DNA of 52,247 nt from Phycisphaerales bacterium (GTDB taxonomy: Bacteria; Planctomycetota; Phycisphaerae; Phycisphaerales; UBA1924): NCBI GenBank assembly GCA_015487555.1, contig WFPK01000037.1, forward strand, positions 1-52,247. The letters run 5' to 3'. This document shows, one piece after another, positions 17,265 to 26,390 of the stretch (positions are counted from its first letter, which is position 1; every line of letters begins with the position of its first letter). The notes beneath the pieces are model-generated. The model worked only from the letters and a program-made list of their open reading frames with translations, ran no database searches and was not told the DNA's origin. Made by a program: the position numbers and the translations under genes.

Positions 17265-19106
17265 ATGTGTGGAATCGTCGCCTACATCGGGAACAAACCC
17301 GCCCAACAACTCCTCCTCGAAGGACTCAAACGCATGGAGTACCGCGGGTATGACTCCGCGGGCATCGCCATGCTCGAATCCGATGGGCTCCGCGTCGTCA
17401 AAGCGGTGGGGCGCGTCTCGAAGCTCGAATCCAAAATCCAGGATAAAGGCGACTTCACCGGCACCATCGGCATCGCCCACACCCGCTGGGCGACCCACGG
17501 CAAAGTCACCCTCGCCAACGCCCACCCACATCGCGACCACAAACATGGCGTTTCGCTTGTCCACAACGGCATCATCGAAAACTACGCCTCGATCCGCACC
17601 CTGCTCGAAGAACGCGGGCACGAGTTCCACACCGAGACCGATACCGAAGTCCTCGGGGTGCTGATCTCGCATTTCTACGATCCCGACAACGGCATGGACC
17701 TGGAAAAATCTGTCCAGGCATCGCTTCGCGAAGTACGCGGGGCCTACGCCATCGCGGTGATCTGCGCCAATGAACCCGATGTCATGGTCTGCGCTCGCAA
17801 GGGCTCACCTTTGCTCGTTGGGATCGGTTCGGGTGAATACATCGTCGCATCTGACCCCGCTGCGATCGTCGCCCATACATCGACCGCTGTCACGCTCGAT
17901 GATTACTCCGTGATCCGCATCACTCGCGAGGGCTTCCGCACGACCACCGTCGATGACGAAGAGCTCACCCCCAAAGAAATGCAGCTCGAAATGGAACTTG
18001 ACCAGATCGAACTCGGCAGCTTCACCCACTACATGCAGAAGGAAATCTTCGAGCAACCCGAAGCCCTGCGCACCTGCATCAAAGGCCGACTCGACAAGAA
18101 CGAAGGCAGAATCGTCCTCGGCGGCCTGATGGCCCTGTCCAAAGAGCTCGTCAAATCCAAACGCATCATCCTCACCGCCCAAGGCACCGCGCTGCACAGC
18201 GCGATGATCGGCGAGTATCTCCTCGAAGACCTCGCCAAGATTCCCGCCGAGTGCCAATATGCTTCAGAGTTCCGGTATCGCAACCCGATTATCGAAGACG
18301 GCTCGGTGGTTGTCGCGGTGTCGCAATCCGGCGAGACGGCCGACACGCTCGCTGCTCTGCACGAAGCCAAAGATCGCGGGGCGTTGTCCTTAGGCGTTAT
18401 CAATGTCGTGGGCTCGACGCTGGCGCGTGATACCGATGCCGGGGTGTATCTTCGCGTGGGCCCAGAGATCGGCGTGGCCTCCACCAAAGCATTCACCGGG
18501 CAAGTTGCCGTATTGACCATGATCTCGCTCTTCATGGCCCGTCGGCGCATGATGTCGCCCGAAGCCTCGGCCCGCCTGATGAAAGAGTTCGAGACCGTCC
18601 CCGACAAGATCGAACAAGTCCTTGAAACCAATGATTCGATCCGCCAGATCACCGAAAAATATGTCCACCGCGACAACTGGCTCTTCCTCGGGCGAGGCTA
18701 CAACTACCCGACCGCGATGGAGGGCGCCCTCAAGCTCAAGGAAATCTCGTATATCCATGCCGAGGGCATGCCCGCGGCCGAGATGAAGCACGGCCCAATC
18801 GCCCTGATCGACGAAGGAATGCCCGTCGTCTTCATTGCTAACCAAGGCAACCAATACGACAAGGTGATGAGCAACATTGAAGAGGTCCGATCCCGAGGCG
18901 GCCATGTGATTGCCGTCGCCACCGAAGGCGACGAGCAGATCAAGACGGTCGCGGAGGATGTCTTGTATGTCCCCGCGGTCGAAGAATGTCTGAGCCCAAT
19001 GGTGACGGTCGTGCCGCTCCAGTTGTTGGCGTATCACGCGGCGGTGTTGCGCGGGCACGATGTCGATAAGCCAAGGAACCTGGCCAAGTCCGTGACGGTG
19101 GAGTGA
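17265..19106 (+). CDS. glmS: Glutamine--fructose-6-phosphate aminotransferase (isomerizing)
   Basis: The protein is 613 aa, the normal size. It converts fructose 6-phosphate and glutamine to glucosamine 6-phosphate, the first step to UDP-GlcNAc. Cys2 of MCGIVAYIG is the N-terminal nucleophile of the glutaminase domain (1-220), with RWATHG and the substrate loops present. Two SIS domains follow (about 290-430 and 460-600), including SQSGETADT and the C-terminal DKPRNLAKSVTVE. GGAG lies 10 nt before the ATG. The 233-nt leader shared with divergent carB shows no recognisable glmS ribozyme core. The next gene overlaps its stop, TGATG, so the two are coupled. Confidence 0.97.
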   Translation: MCGIVAYIGNKPAQQLLLEGLKRMEYRGYDSAGIAMLESDGLRVVKAVGRVSKLESKIQDKGDFTGTIGIAHTRWATHGKVTLANAHPHRDHKHGVSLVHNGIIENYASIRTLLEERGHEFHTETDTEVLGVLISHFYDPDNGMDLEKSVQASLREVRGAYAIAVICANEPDVMVCARKGSPLLVGIGSGEYIVASDPAAIVAHTSTAVTLDDYSVIRITREGFRTTTVDDEELTPKEMQLEMELDQIELGSFTHYMQKEIFEQPEALRTCIKGRLDKNEGRIVLGGLMALSKELVKSKRIILTAQGTALHSAMIGEYLLEDLAKIPAECQYASEFRYRNPIIEDGSVVVAVSQSGETADTLAALHEAKDRGALSLGVINVVGSTLARDTDAGVYLRVGPEIGVASTKAFTGQVAVLTMISLFMARRRMMSPEASARLMKEFETVPDKIEQVLETNDSIRQITEKYVHRDNWLFLGRGYNYPTAMEGALKLKEISYIHAEGMPAAEMKHGPIALIDEGMPVVFIANQGNQYDKVMSNIEEVRSRGGHVIAVATEGDEQIKTVAEDVLYVPAVEECLSPMVTVVPLQLLAYHAAVLRGHDVDKPRNLAKSVTVE

Positions 19107-19573
19107 TGGCGATTCCAAGCCCGTGGAGCGAGCGAGCAAAGGCTCGGTCGGTGACTCCGAATCTGACGATCTCCCAGATCCGTCGCCGTCATTCCTTTGT
19201 GATGCGTTGGGGTGATCGGGTACTTTATTTGACAACGCATGCGATTCTCTTCACGCTTGGTTTTGCCGGGTTCATTCTTCTGATCGGGATGATTGGTGGC
19301 ACACTCGGCTGGGTGATGGCGATGGTTGAACTTTTCATTTTCTATCTCTTGCTCATCTTGCCAGTGTTTTTTCTTGCCTTTGTGTTCGTATGTATTGGCA
19401 AGTATCGCATCAAACGGAGCCTGCTCCCGGCACGGTGTCAAATCTGTGTCCACTGCCTCTACGACCTCTCCGCCCGCCCGCGCGAGATCGACACCTGCCC
19501 AGAGTGCGGCCTCAACGCCCCACGGCGCGAATGCGTCCGGCTCTGGTGCAAACTCCTGCGCTCACGGTTCTGA
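19106..19573 (+). CDS. Small membrane protein with C-terminal zinc ribbon
   Basis: The protein is 155 aa. Its ATG overlaps the glmS stop (TGATG), showing translational coupling. Two hydrophobic segments lie around 41-62 (LYLTTHAILFTLGFAGFILL onward) and 68-98. The C-terminal tail has paired cysteines, CQICVHCLYDLS then DTCPECGLN, spaced like a zinc ribbon on the cytoplasmic side. I do not know the function. Planctomycete genomes carry many small membrane proteins with such tails, so the glmS link may be only positional. An imperfect hairpin at 19585-19608 lies after the stop but lacks a T-run. Confidence 0.7.
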   Translation: MAIPSPWSERAKARSVTPNLTISQIRRRHSFVMRWGDRVLYLTTHAILFTLGFAGFILLIGMIGGTLGWVMAMVELFIFYLLLILPVFFLAFVFVCIGKYRIKRSLLPARCQICVHCLYDLSARPREIDTCPECGLNAPRRECVRLWCKLLRSRF

Positions 19574-19621
19574 GCCTCTTTGTCCCTCCCTCGTCCTGAC
19601 GGGGGAGGTGCCCGAAGGGCC

Positions 19622-19728
19622 GGGTGCCACGGCTTGACCGTCTTCGGCAAGCCGTGTTTTGGGTTGTGTAGATGATTCTGAGGAGCATGGCTTGCCCTTC
19701 GGTCAAGCCATGGCACTCGGATTCGAGT
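19622..19728. repeat. REPIN-like double-hairpin element, copy D
   Basis: The core is 19622-19718, from GGGTGCCACGGCTTGACC to GGTCAAGCCATGGCACTC. The left half is ACGGCTTG...CAAGCCGT with a CGTCTTCGG tip. The right half is ATGGCTTG...CAAGCCAT, where both sides of the stem changed together. The side hairpin is ACTCG GATT CGAGT (19715-19728), again a paired change relative to ACCCG/CGGGT in copy A. The tip order suggests the core is inverted relative to copy A. It lies between the zinc-ribbon gene and the acetyltransferase gene. Confidence 0.75.
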
Positions 19729-19824
19729 TCTTATCGGACACTCCAAAAACTTCACATTCCCGGACGACGGATCTTCAGTTCGATAACTTGTATGACGATA
19801 TATCGGACAGTATTGGAGTTCGAT

Positions 19825-20469
19825 ATGAGTTCGGTGCAGTTGCACAATCTTGCCTTCACACCTCATACGCAAGCGCGTGTGATCAACCGCCGTCCGGTTG
19901 AGGTGTTGCCTCGCCAGGATTTGACCACGCAGCGTCTCGTTTTTCGTTTGTTGCTTCCAAACGATGAAGCTTCTTTTATAGAGGCGATCAATCGTGATCG
20001 GTCGAATCTTCGCCGATGGATTCCGCTGACCAACGAGAACGAATCCGATGCACATTTCTTCAAGCGCACCATGACCAAAGCCCGCATCCAGGACATCGAG
20101 GGCACCGCCTGGCGACGGGCAGCGTTTCTCGAAACGGGCCCAGACGCTGGGCGATTTGTGGGGATGTTCAATCTCATCAAGATCGAGCGTGGGCTTGAAT
20201 GGACCAGCGAAGCCAACTGGTGGGTCGATGCCGACCTTGCCGGGCAAGGGCTCGCCACCGAAGCTGTTGGGGCCATGATCGATTTCGCACGCGCCGAGCA
20301 TCCCATCGGGCTCGGGCTTCACCGTGTCCGCGCCCAGATCTGCAGCGACAACCCGGCGTCAGTTCGAATCGCCCGCAAATGCGGATTCACCAAAACCGGT
20401 ACACGCGATCTCCTTGAAATCAACAAAGCCCTCATCACCCACGATGAGTATGAGTGCTGGGCGAGCTGA
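19825..20469 (+). CDS. GNAT-family N-acetyltransferase (RimJ/RimL-like)
   Basis: The protein is 214 aa from the ATG at 19825 (GGAG at 19815-19818). The open frame further upstream is repeat DNA. Features of the RimJ/RimL-type GNAT fold are TTQRLVFRLLLPNDEASFIEA at the first strand-helix (about 35-55), FVGMFNLIKIERG, the acetyl-CoA segment around LAGQGLATEAVGAMIDFA (about 137-154), and the late motif GLHRVRAQICSDNPASVRIA followed by RKCGFTKTGTRD. The family moves an acetyl group from acetyl-CoA to an amine, such as protein N-termini. The substrate is unknown. It stands as a single gene. Confidence 0.85.
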   Translation: MSSVQLHNLAFTPHTQARVINRRPVEVLPRQDLTTQRLVFRLLLPNDEASFIEAINRDRSNLRRWIPLTNENESDAHFFKRTMTKARIQDIEGTAWRRAAFLETGPDAGRFVGMFNLIKIERGLEWTSEANWWVDADLAGQGLATEAVGAMIDFARAEHPIGLGLHRVRAQICSDNPASVRIARKCGFTKTGTRDLLEINKALITHDEYECWAS

Positions 20470-20809
20470 GCATCTTCGTACTGTCGCCCATCCGAAACCC
20501 GAACACTTGGGCGATTGCCTGATGGCCTCTCGATAAATTTTCAAAGTTATCAATGGGTGAGATGTCGAATTGTTCTGCGCGTACACATGGCTGGCGTCCG
20601 GGTTGTAACTATATGTGCGGCAGCGAGTTAGCATTGGTTTGGGTGCTCGGCGATCTCGTGTTTTTGACCAGTTGGGCAGGCTGAGCGAAGGTCCGCAACT
20701 TGCCTTTTTTGGGCCAGCTCCTAGGGTCTCCACCAACTCAAAACCTCCTTGTCAACCCAATGTCGAAGGCACACATCCGGGGCGGCAAGTTCTGATCAGA
20801 GGGCATCTT
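20470..20809. other. Intergenic region before the GH35 gene
   Basis: No gene is visible. It carries the promoter and leader of the GH35 gene, with GAGGG about 9 nt before its ATG. I see no strong hairpin or repeat. Confidence 0.4.
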
Positions 20810-23569
20810 ATGGCTGCGGTTAGCTTTGATAGTCGGACACTCTCCGTTGATGGTAAACGAATCTGGATCGTCTCAGGATCCATCCACTTCCAACGCACCC
20901 CACGCGACCAATGGGCCCAGCGCATCCACGCAGCCAAGCATGCCGGGCTCAACACCATCGAAACTCCGATCTTCTGGAACCTCATCGAGACCCGCCCGGG
21001 CTCGTACGACTTCAAAGACAACAACGATATCCGCCACTTCGTCAAACTCATCGCCCAAGCAGGCATGCACTGCATCCTCCGCGTGGGCCCATATGTCGGC
21101 GAAGGATGGGACCTGGGCGGGCTCCCCGCGTGGCTGCTCAATATCCCCAATCTCGAAGTTCGCAAACCTAACCAGCCCTACCTCGAAGCGGTCGGCAAAT
21201 ACTTCAATACCCTCGCCAAGCAAGTCAAAGACCTGCAAGCATCCGTCACCAAGGGCGCCCCGATCATCATGATCCAGAACGAGGCCCAGTGGAACTGTGG
21301 CGATCCCGTCGCAGCCAAAGGCTACCTCGGCGAGCTGGGACGCTACCTCCGCGAAGCCGGGTTCACCGTCCCCAAGATCAACTCGAACAACCTCTGGCAA
21401 GGGGTCGAAGGCGACATCGACGGGTGGTCAGGATCAGGAGATATGTTCGGGATCATGCGCCAGCTTACCGCGGTGCGCCCGGATCAGCCTGAGATTGTCA
21501 TTGACTATGGCCCAAAGTCCCGTCCGATCTTTGCCCGCCCCATGCCCGAGCCTCTCGATGGGTTGACCTATCAGCGCCAGCTCGCCGAGATCATGTGCGC
21601 GGGCGGGCAGTTCAACCTTTCGAACTTTGCTTCGGGCACCTCGTTTGGATTCCACGCCGCGATGGCACCCGTGGGGGATTTCAATGCCTACATGCCGACC
21701 CAAGACGCCAACGCCATGCTCGACGAGCACGGACGCGCCACCCCCGTCTATACCGGCGTGCGCCGATTGACCATGTTTGCATCGAGCTTTGCCCGCGTCC
21801 TTGCCCATACCGAGCACGAGACCCCGCCGATTGTCATCGACCCCGCATCCGACGCCGGGTCAATCAACGGGCATGTCGTGATACACATGCAAGGCACCCA
21901 GGGATCGGTGATCTTCATCTTCTCGCCTCCCAAGTCCAAAGCGGGCACATTGAACCTGCTCCTCTCTGATGGTTCATCGCTGCCAGTGCGCCTTGGGCAC
22001 CAGCGCGTCCATTGGTGCATGTTCGATGTCAACCTTTCCCCATCGCACACCCTCGACTACACCTCGCTCAATACACTCACCGCCACCGACAACGCCCTTG
22101 TCCTCTTTGGTGCTGCCAATGCCATCGGCGAAGTGTCAATCAACGGCACCCCCATGGAGGTCGAAGTTCCCAAAGGACGCAAGCCTTTGGTTGTTGATCA
22201 CGAGGGCATTATGCTGATCGTTGTTTGCGACGAAATGGCCGACGAGACCTATGTCCACGATGACCATATCTATGTCGGCGTCGCAGGCGTCACGCCCGAT
22301 GGACAACCCATCCCCTCGACCAATGGCAAGTCCCACACACACATCGACCCCAAAGGCACCGCCAAAACCCACAACACCAAATACATCGAAGGATACGCCC
22401 AGGAAAAACTCCCCAAAGTCAATCTGGGCAACTGGGAACTGGCGACACCCGACGAGCACATCGATGGCAACAGCCCACGCTATGCACAAATCCCAGGACC
22501 GGCGGATCTCTCCGAGCTCGGCACGCCCTATGGATATGGGTGGTACAAGGTCACGATCAAGAACAGCGCGTCGAAAAAGCTCAAGATCATCGCGCCCGAG
22601 TCGAGCGATCGCGTCTCGGTCTTCCTCGATGGCGAGCATGTGGGCATCTTCGGCAACGGGCCGGGCGCAGACGATGTGCTTACCTTTTCAACCAAAAAAG
22701 GCGATCAAGAACTCGTGATGCTTGCTGACAACATGGGGCGTGTGGACTCGGGCTCGGACATGACCGGGCACAAGGGCGTCTTCGGGCACCTCATCGAGCA
22801 GGTCCCCTTCAAGATTGCCAAACCCAAGATCGAGATCGGCGATCCGATCGAGATTCTGGGATACCGCTCGCCGGTTTTCGGGCTCCAGCTCGGCGATTCG
22901 ACCCTCCCGGGTCGCATCACCTGGTCGTTCAAGCACCTCAAGAAATCTTCGCTTGTGCTCGATCTCCCCGCTTTGAGCGTGCGGACGATGGTGATCCTCA
23001 ACGACGAACCCATCAGGCTCTACGACGCGAACCATCGCCAGCGCCTGGTGCTCGATCATGAGACCATCAAGCGGGGCAACAATGTCCTCGAGCTGGCCTT
23101 TGAGAGCAATGCGATCTCGCACGACGGCGAAGCCTATGTCCAAGAAGCACTCAAGCTCATCGTTGAGAAGGGGAGCTTCATCGAGGCATCCAACGCGATC
23201 ACCGCCGGGTGCGAATGGGCCTTTGCCAAATGGGAAACCCCCGCCGAGATCGAGTTCGATACGCTTGCCAAGGGCAAGCTCGCCAAGGTCGAAAAGCCGG
23301 CATGGTGGCGATCGTCGTTCGAGACGCCGGGGGTCAAGGTTGCCCTCTCGCTTGATCTCTCGGGTATGACCAAGGGGCAGGTCTATCTCAATGGCAAGGC
23401 GATGGGGCGATACTTCGTCGCGACCAAAGATGCCAAACCCGTCGAGCCTGCGATCCCACTGGCGATCCCGGGCGCCTGGCTCAATCCCGAAGCCGACAAC
23501 GAGCTGACCATCTTCGACGAACATGGTGCATCGCCAGCCAAGGTCAGGATTGTCGTCGATCGGCTCTGA
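20810..23569 (+). CDS. Glycoside hydrolase family 35 (beta-galactosidase-like), divergent
   Basis: The protein is 919 aa. The GH35 TIM-barrel start is clear: VSGSIHFQRTPRDQWAQRI (21-39), GLNTIETPIFWNLIE (46-60), LRVGPYVGEGWDLGGLPAWL (90-109). Glu158 in IIMIQNEAQW matches the acid/base Glu of the usual ENEYG motif. The nucleophile region (P-x-x-x-x-E in the family) reads PEIVIDYGPK, with Asp232 where Glu is expected, and the following GGSFNLYMFHGGTNFGF pattern is altered to GGQFNLSNFASGTSFGF. Later parts are beta-sandwich domains (about 530-700 and 760-919). No signal peptide is visible, so it seems cytoplasmic. The start was chosen for its Shine-Dalgarno and because the conserved fold begins immediately. 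Activity on galactosides is uncertain. Confidence 0.85.
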   Translation: MAAVSFDSRTLSVDGKRIWIVSGSIHFQRTPRDQWAQRIHAAKHAGLNTIETPIFWNLIETRPGSYDFKDNNDIRHFVKLIAQAGMHCILRVGPYVGEGWDLGGLPAWLLNIPNLEVRKPNQPYLEAVGKYFNTLAKQVKDLQASVTKGAPIIMIQNEAQWNCGDPVAAKGYLGELGRYLREAGFTVPKINSNNLWQGVEGDIDGWSGSGDMFGIMRQLTAVRPDQPEIVIDYGPKSRPIFARPMPEPLDGLTYQRQLAEIMCAGGQFNLSNFASGTSFGFHAAMAPVGDFNAYMPTQDANAMLDEHGRATPVYTGVRRLTMFASSFARVLAHTEHETPPIVIDPASDAGSINGHVVIHMQGTQGSVIFIFSPPKSKAGTLNLLLSDGSSLPVRLGHQRVHWCMFDVNLSPSHTLDYTSLNTLTATDNALVLFGAANAIGEVSINGTPMEVEVPKGRKPLVVDHEGIMLIVVCDEMADETYVHDDHIYVGVAGVTPDGQPIPSTNGKSHTHIDPKGTAKTHNTKYIEGYAQEKLPKVNLGNWELATPDEHIDGNSPRYAQIPGPADLSELGTPYGYGWYKVTIKNSASKKLKIIAPESSDRVSVFLDGEHVGIFGNGPGADDVLTFSTKKGDQELVMLADNMGRVDSGSDMTGHKGVFGHLIEQVPFKIAKPKIEIGDPIEILGYRSPVFGLQLGDSTLPGRITWSFKHLKKSSLVLDLPALSVRTMVILNDEPIRLYDANHRQRLVLDHETIKRGNNVLELAFESNAISHDGEAYVQEALKLIVEKGSFIEASNAITAGCEWAFAKWETPAEIEFDTLAKGKLAKVEKPAWWRSSFETPGVKVALSLDLSGMTKGQVYLNGKAMGRYFVATKDAKPVEPAIPLAIPGAWLNPEADNELTIFDEHGASPAKVRIVVDRL

Positions 23570-23658
23570 TCTGCTGCTGAGCAAGCAATCTCGCGCATGA
23601 ATCCACTTGCCCAAAGCAGGCGATGGTTTTCGTGTGAAGACTCTGGTATGCTCATCTC

Positions 23659-24204
23659 ATGAAGAGTTCATCCCAAGCAGCAACGACATTATCACGCTGG
23701 CAGCAGGCAGCGTCCTACGCGGCCCGCGTCCACGAGCATCAGTACCGCAAGGACAAAAAGACCCCATATATCGCACACCCGATGCGCGTGGCGATGGTGG
23801 TGTCGCATGTCTTTGGATGCGATGATGAAGTGGCCATCTGCGCAGCGTTCTTGCACGACACCATCGAAGATACCCGCACCGACTACGATGCGATCGAAAA
23901 ACGCTTCGGCGTCGAGATTGCCGATTGCGTAGCCTTGCTGACCAAGAACATGCTCCTGCGCGAATCAAAACGCGAAGCCGACTATGACAAGCGCCTCGCC
24001 CAAGGCTCATGGCAGGCCCGATTGGTCAAGCTCGCCGACGCCTATGACAACGGGCTCGATATCCCACGCGATTCCATGCGAAAGAAATGTATCGACCGGT
24101 GCAAACGAGCTCTTGAACTCACCAAGGACGACACCGCGCACGATTCGATCGTTGCCGGGCGAGAAGCCGTCGCCCAGGTGCTCGCAGACCTCGAATCCGT
24201 TTAG
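23659..24204 (+). CDS. HD-domain phosphohydrolase, (p)ppGpp hydrolase-like (MESH1/SpoT HD type)
   Basis: The protein is 181 aa, close to a stand-alone SpoT-type hydrolase domain. HD metal residues fit: His40 in YIAHPMRVA, His66-Asp67 in AAFLHDTIEDT with Glu70/Asp71, and Asp127 in VKLADAYDN. SpoT/MESH1 enzymes remove the 3' pyrophosphate from ppGpp; here this is inference from the motif order. No synthetase or TGS/ACT domains are attached. It lies 89 nt after the GH35 gene on the same strand and ends 1 nt before the stop of the convergent PDZ gene. Confidence 0.8.
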   Translation: MKSSSQAATTLSRWQQAASYAARVHEHQYRKDKKTPYIAHPMRVAMVVSHVFGCDDEVAICAAFLHDTIEDTRTDYDAIEKRFGVEIADCVALLTKNMLLRESKREADYDKRLAQGSWQARLVKLADAYDNGLDIPRDSMRKKCIDRCKRALELTKDDTAHDSIVAGREAVAQVLADLESV

Positions 24205-24205
24205 T

Positions 24206-25273
24206 CTAAGGCGATGCTTCAGCGGGTAGCCCATTGCCCTGCGCATCGAGCGCATCGAGTGATCGGCTCAGTTCGTCAATCTGAGCTTGCAGACGCTGGG
24301 TATCATGCTTATTCTCAAGAGCTTCAAGCTCGGCCACCAGCTGACGAATCTCGCGCTCAAGCAACCCGCGATGGGCATCATCAACCTGCTTCCTCTGCCC
24401 GGCGAGAATCATCATGATTTCCACAGCCCGCTCATATATACGCTCAGGCGATGCCCAAGGGATGAACCGGCGCGGGTTCAAACTCGGCCCGGTACGCACA
24501 AGCTGATGCGGCCCCGTGACCATCGCGGTGGGCACTCGTCTGGTGGTTGCGCGTGCATTGGGTGATGCGTCAGGGGGAAAGGCTGCGCGGGCCCAGTGTT
24601 CTTTGGTGATCCCCGATCCGATCGTTTCGGGTGGATCGAGGACGATGCCTTTGCGTGCCCATCGGCGTTCGAGTGCCCGCCTGGCTTCGATCGGATCAAG
24701 CCTTGTGCCGCCGACGAGTTCGTTGAACGAGCCTAGGGGCAGTTCCATCTCGACAAGCCGACCTGCGCGAATGACGGTTACGGGAAGCACCTCGCCGGGT
24801 TCTCGGCTGAGGATTTCAAGCCGAAGGTCGAGCGTGCTCATCATCATCACGCCATCGACCTTGGCGATCGCATCTCCGGGGTTGAGCATTGCGCTGGCGG
24901 GGAATCGAGGGTTGTTCTCGATCGGCATCACCTCGATCGAACCCGGAGATACCTGTCCAAACGAAACCCCTAACCCGCCCTTGGGATGCTCGGCAAACCG
25001 TTGAACGCAGACAAACACAAGGCGGGTGCGTTGCTCAAGAGTCAGGGCCGGGTCGAGCAGAAAGTGTTCGAGTTCATCGAGCGAGATGTCTTCTGCGAAG
25101 TTGATGAGCTCGTGGGTCGCCAGGTCTCGTTCGAGCCAGGCTTGGCTTGCCAGCTCGTTGACGAGCTCTCTTGTCCGCGTATCGGGCTGGTGGGCCATCA
25201 CCGGGGCAATGCCCCCGCCGAGCACCAAGCCCAAAGCCATGATGTATCTGTCTATCTTCATCCGTGTGCTCAT
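24206..25273 (-). CDS. Secreted PDZ-domain protein of unknown function
   Basis: The protein is 355 aa. The N-terminus is an export signal (MKIDRYIMALGLVLGGGIAPVMA, in frame with an earlier ATG at 25273; the ATG at 25261 is also possible). Residues 28-95 are helical with ELVNELASQAWLERDLATHE. A PDZ-like domain follows: GLGVSFGQVSPGSIEVMPI ... ASAMLNPGDAIAKVDGVMM (about 100-180). The end (about 285-350) is a coiled coil (LEREIRQLVAELEALENKHD and LQAQIDELSRSLDALDAQ). It is the last gene of a minus-strand series downstream of the APH-like kinase (48-nt gap). I see no protease catalytic residues, so it is probably a binding or scaffold protein. Confidence 0.75.
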   Translation of the reverse strand: MSTRMKIDRYIMALGLVLGGGIAPVMAHQPDTRTRELVNELASQAWLERDLATHELINFAEDISLDELEHFLLDPALTLEQRTRLVFVCVQRFAEHPKGGLGVSFGQVSPGSIEVMPIENNPRFPASAMLNPGDAIAKVDGVMMMSTLDLRLEILSREPGEVLPVTVIRAGRLVEMELPLGSFNELVGGTRLDPIEARRALERRWARKGIVLDPPETIGSGITKEHWARAAFPPDASPNARATTRRVPTAMVTGPHQLVRTGPSLNPRRFIPWASPERIYERAVEIMMILAGQRKQVDDAHRGLLEREIRQLVAELEALENKHDTQRLQAQIDELSRSLDALDAQGNGLPAEASP

Positions 25274-25321
25274 CGGCGGACTATACCAGATTTGGCCCGA
25301 TCGGGTTCGGCCAATCTTTGG

Positions 25322-26341
25322 TCATTGGGCAGATTCGATCGTCGAGATCAGCTCGCTCTGATGCTCATCGAGCCAGATTGCCTTGCGGGTAACTGCAACG
25401 AGCATCGCATCGGAGGACTCGTTGGCTGTCTGGGAACTCCGTGAGGGAACCCAAGCGAGCGCTTCGTCGATCATCACCGCGGGCATGAGTCCAACGCAGA
25501 GTTTGAGGGTCTGTGCTGAGGCGTTGCCCGAGCAGTACCCCTTCCAGAAGCTGGCAAGGGCAACCCGATCGGGATCAGGATCGCAGCTCTGGGCGCTTTG
25601 TCCGGGCGCGGGTGCTCTGAGTGAAAAATGAACCATCGCCTGGGCCACTTCGCGCTGGCGCGATCCTATGCGTGTGTTGTCAAAGTCGCACGCTGCAACG
25701 ATCTCGCATCCTCGATAGATCATGTTCCCTGGGTGCCAATCGCCATGGACCAGCGCGGGGCGCTGGGCGTTTGCCTGGGCGAGCTCGCTGCCATATTCGA
25801 TCAGCCGACGGAGATGATCTCGCTGGTCAGCGTCGATGTCCGATCCAAGATGATCGAGCAACTGAGCCCGTCCAAGATCAATCGTCATCGGCTCGACGGG
25901 GGGCTCGAAGTGTGTCGTGATGGTATCGAGCGCCCGGTGCACCTCGCTGAGCAATGCGCCAGCTTGCTGGGCATGGACGCCGATCATCGCGGGGGATCGG
26001 TCGAAGAACTCGCCTTGGATATACACGAAGAGCTCGTAGACCTGATCCTCGAACTGCACCATCGAGTTGTTATTCGCCGAGGTTCCAATCAAAGGCGGCA
26101 CGCACACACCCTGCTCCAAACACCCCAGGATCACCTCGTGCGAAAACGCGACAATCCCAGGCAGATCGAGCCCGCGCGCCCGGCGCTTGAGCAGAAACTT
26201 GCCTCGGTCTGCTTCGACGATGACCTTAGGCGAATACACCGACCCGGCAGCGAGCTCGGAGATCGAATGGATGGTGCCCAGTGTGTATTTCCCGAGCACC
26301 TGGTCAATCTCACGCTGACTGAGCTGTTGGCGTGATGACAT
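25322..26341 (-). CDS. APH/choline-kinase-family phosphotransferase
   Basis: The protein is 339 aa. The eukaryotic-kinase-like fold is shown by a lysine in GKFLLKRRARG (about 48-58), the catalytic loop VHGDWHPGNMIY (about 199-210) with its Asp and Asn, and the metal-binding CDFDNTRIGSRQRE (about 219-232). Members phosphorylate small molecules such as aminoglycosides, choline, homoserine or sugars; the substrate here cannot be told. A resistance role is not implied by the context, which is housekeeping (YicC, SecG, TpiA). It lies 49 nt downstream of yicC on the same strand. Confidence 0.82.
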   Translation of the reverse strand: MSSRQQLSQREIDQVLGKYTLGTIHSISELAAGSVYSPKVIVEADRGKFLLKRRARGLDLPGIVAFSHEVILGCLEQGVCVPPLIGTSANNNSMVQFEDQVYELFVYIQGEFFDRSPAMIGVHAQQAGALLSEVHRALDTITTHFEPPVEPMTIDLGRAQLLDHLGSDIDADQRDHLRRLIEYGSELAQANAQRPALVHGDWHPGNMIYRGCEIVAACDFDNTRIGSRQREVAQAMVHFSLRAPAPGQSAQSCDPDPDRVALASFWKGYCSGNASAQTLKLCVGLMPAVMIDEALAWVPSRSSQTANESSDAMLVAVTRKAIWLDEHQSELISTIESAQ

Positions 26342-26390
26342 CGGTGGGCAAGCTCCGTTGGGTGAGAAGCGAACGGAAAGATCGGGTTGG

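Noticed and set aside
25322-26341. Aminoglycoside resistance gene
   Set aside because: Only the broad APH/choline-kinase fold is visible, in a housekeeping operon; nothing indicates antibiotic specificity.
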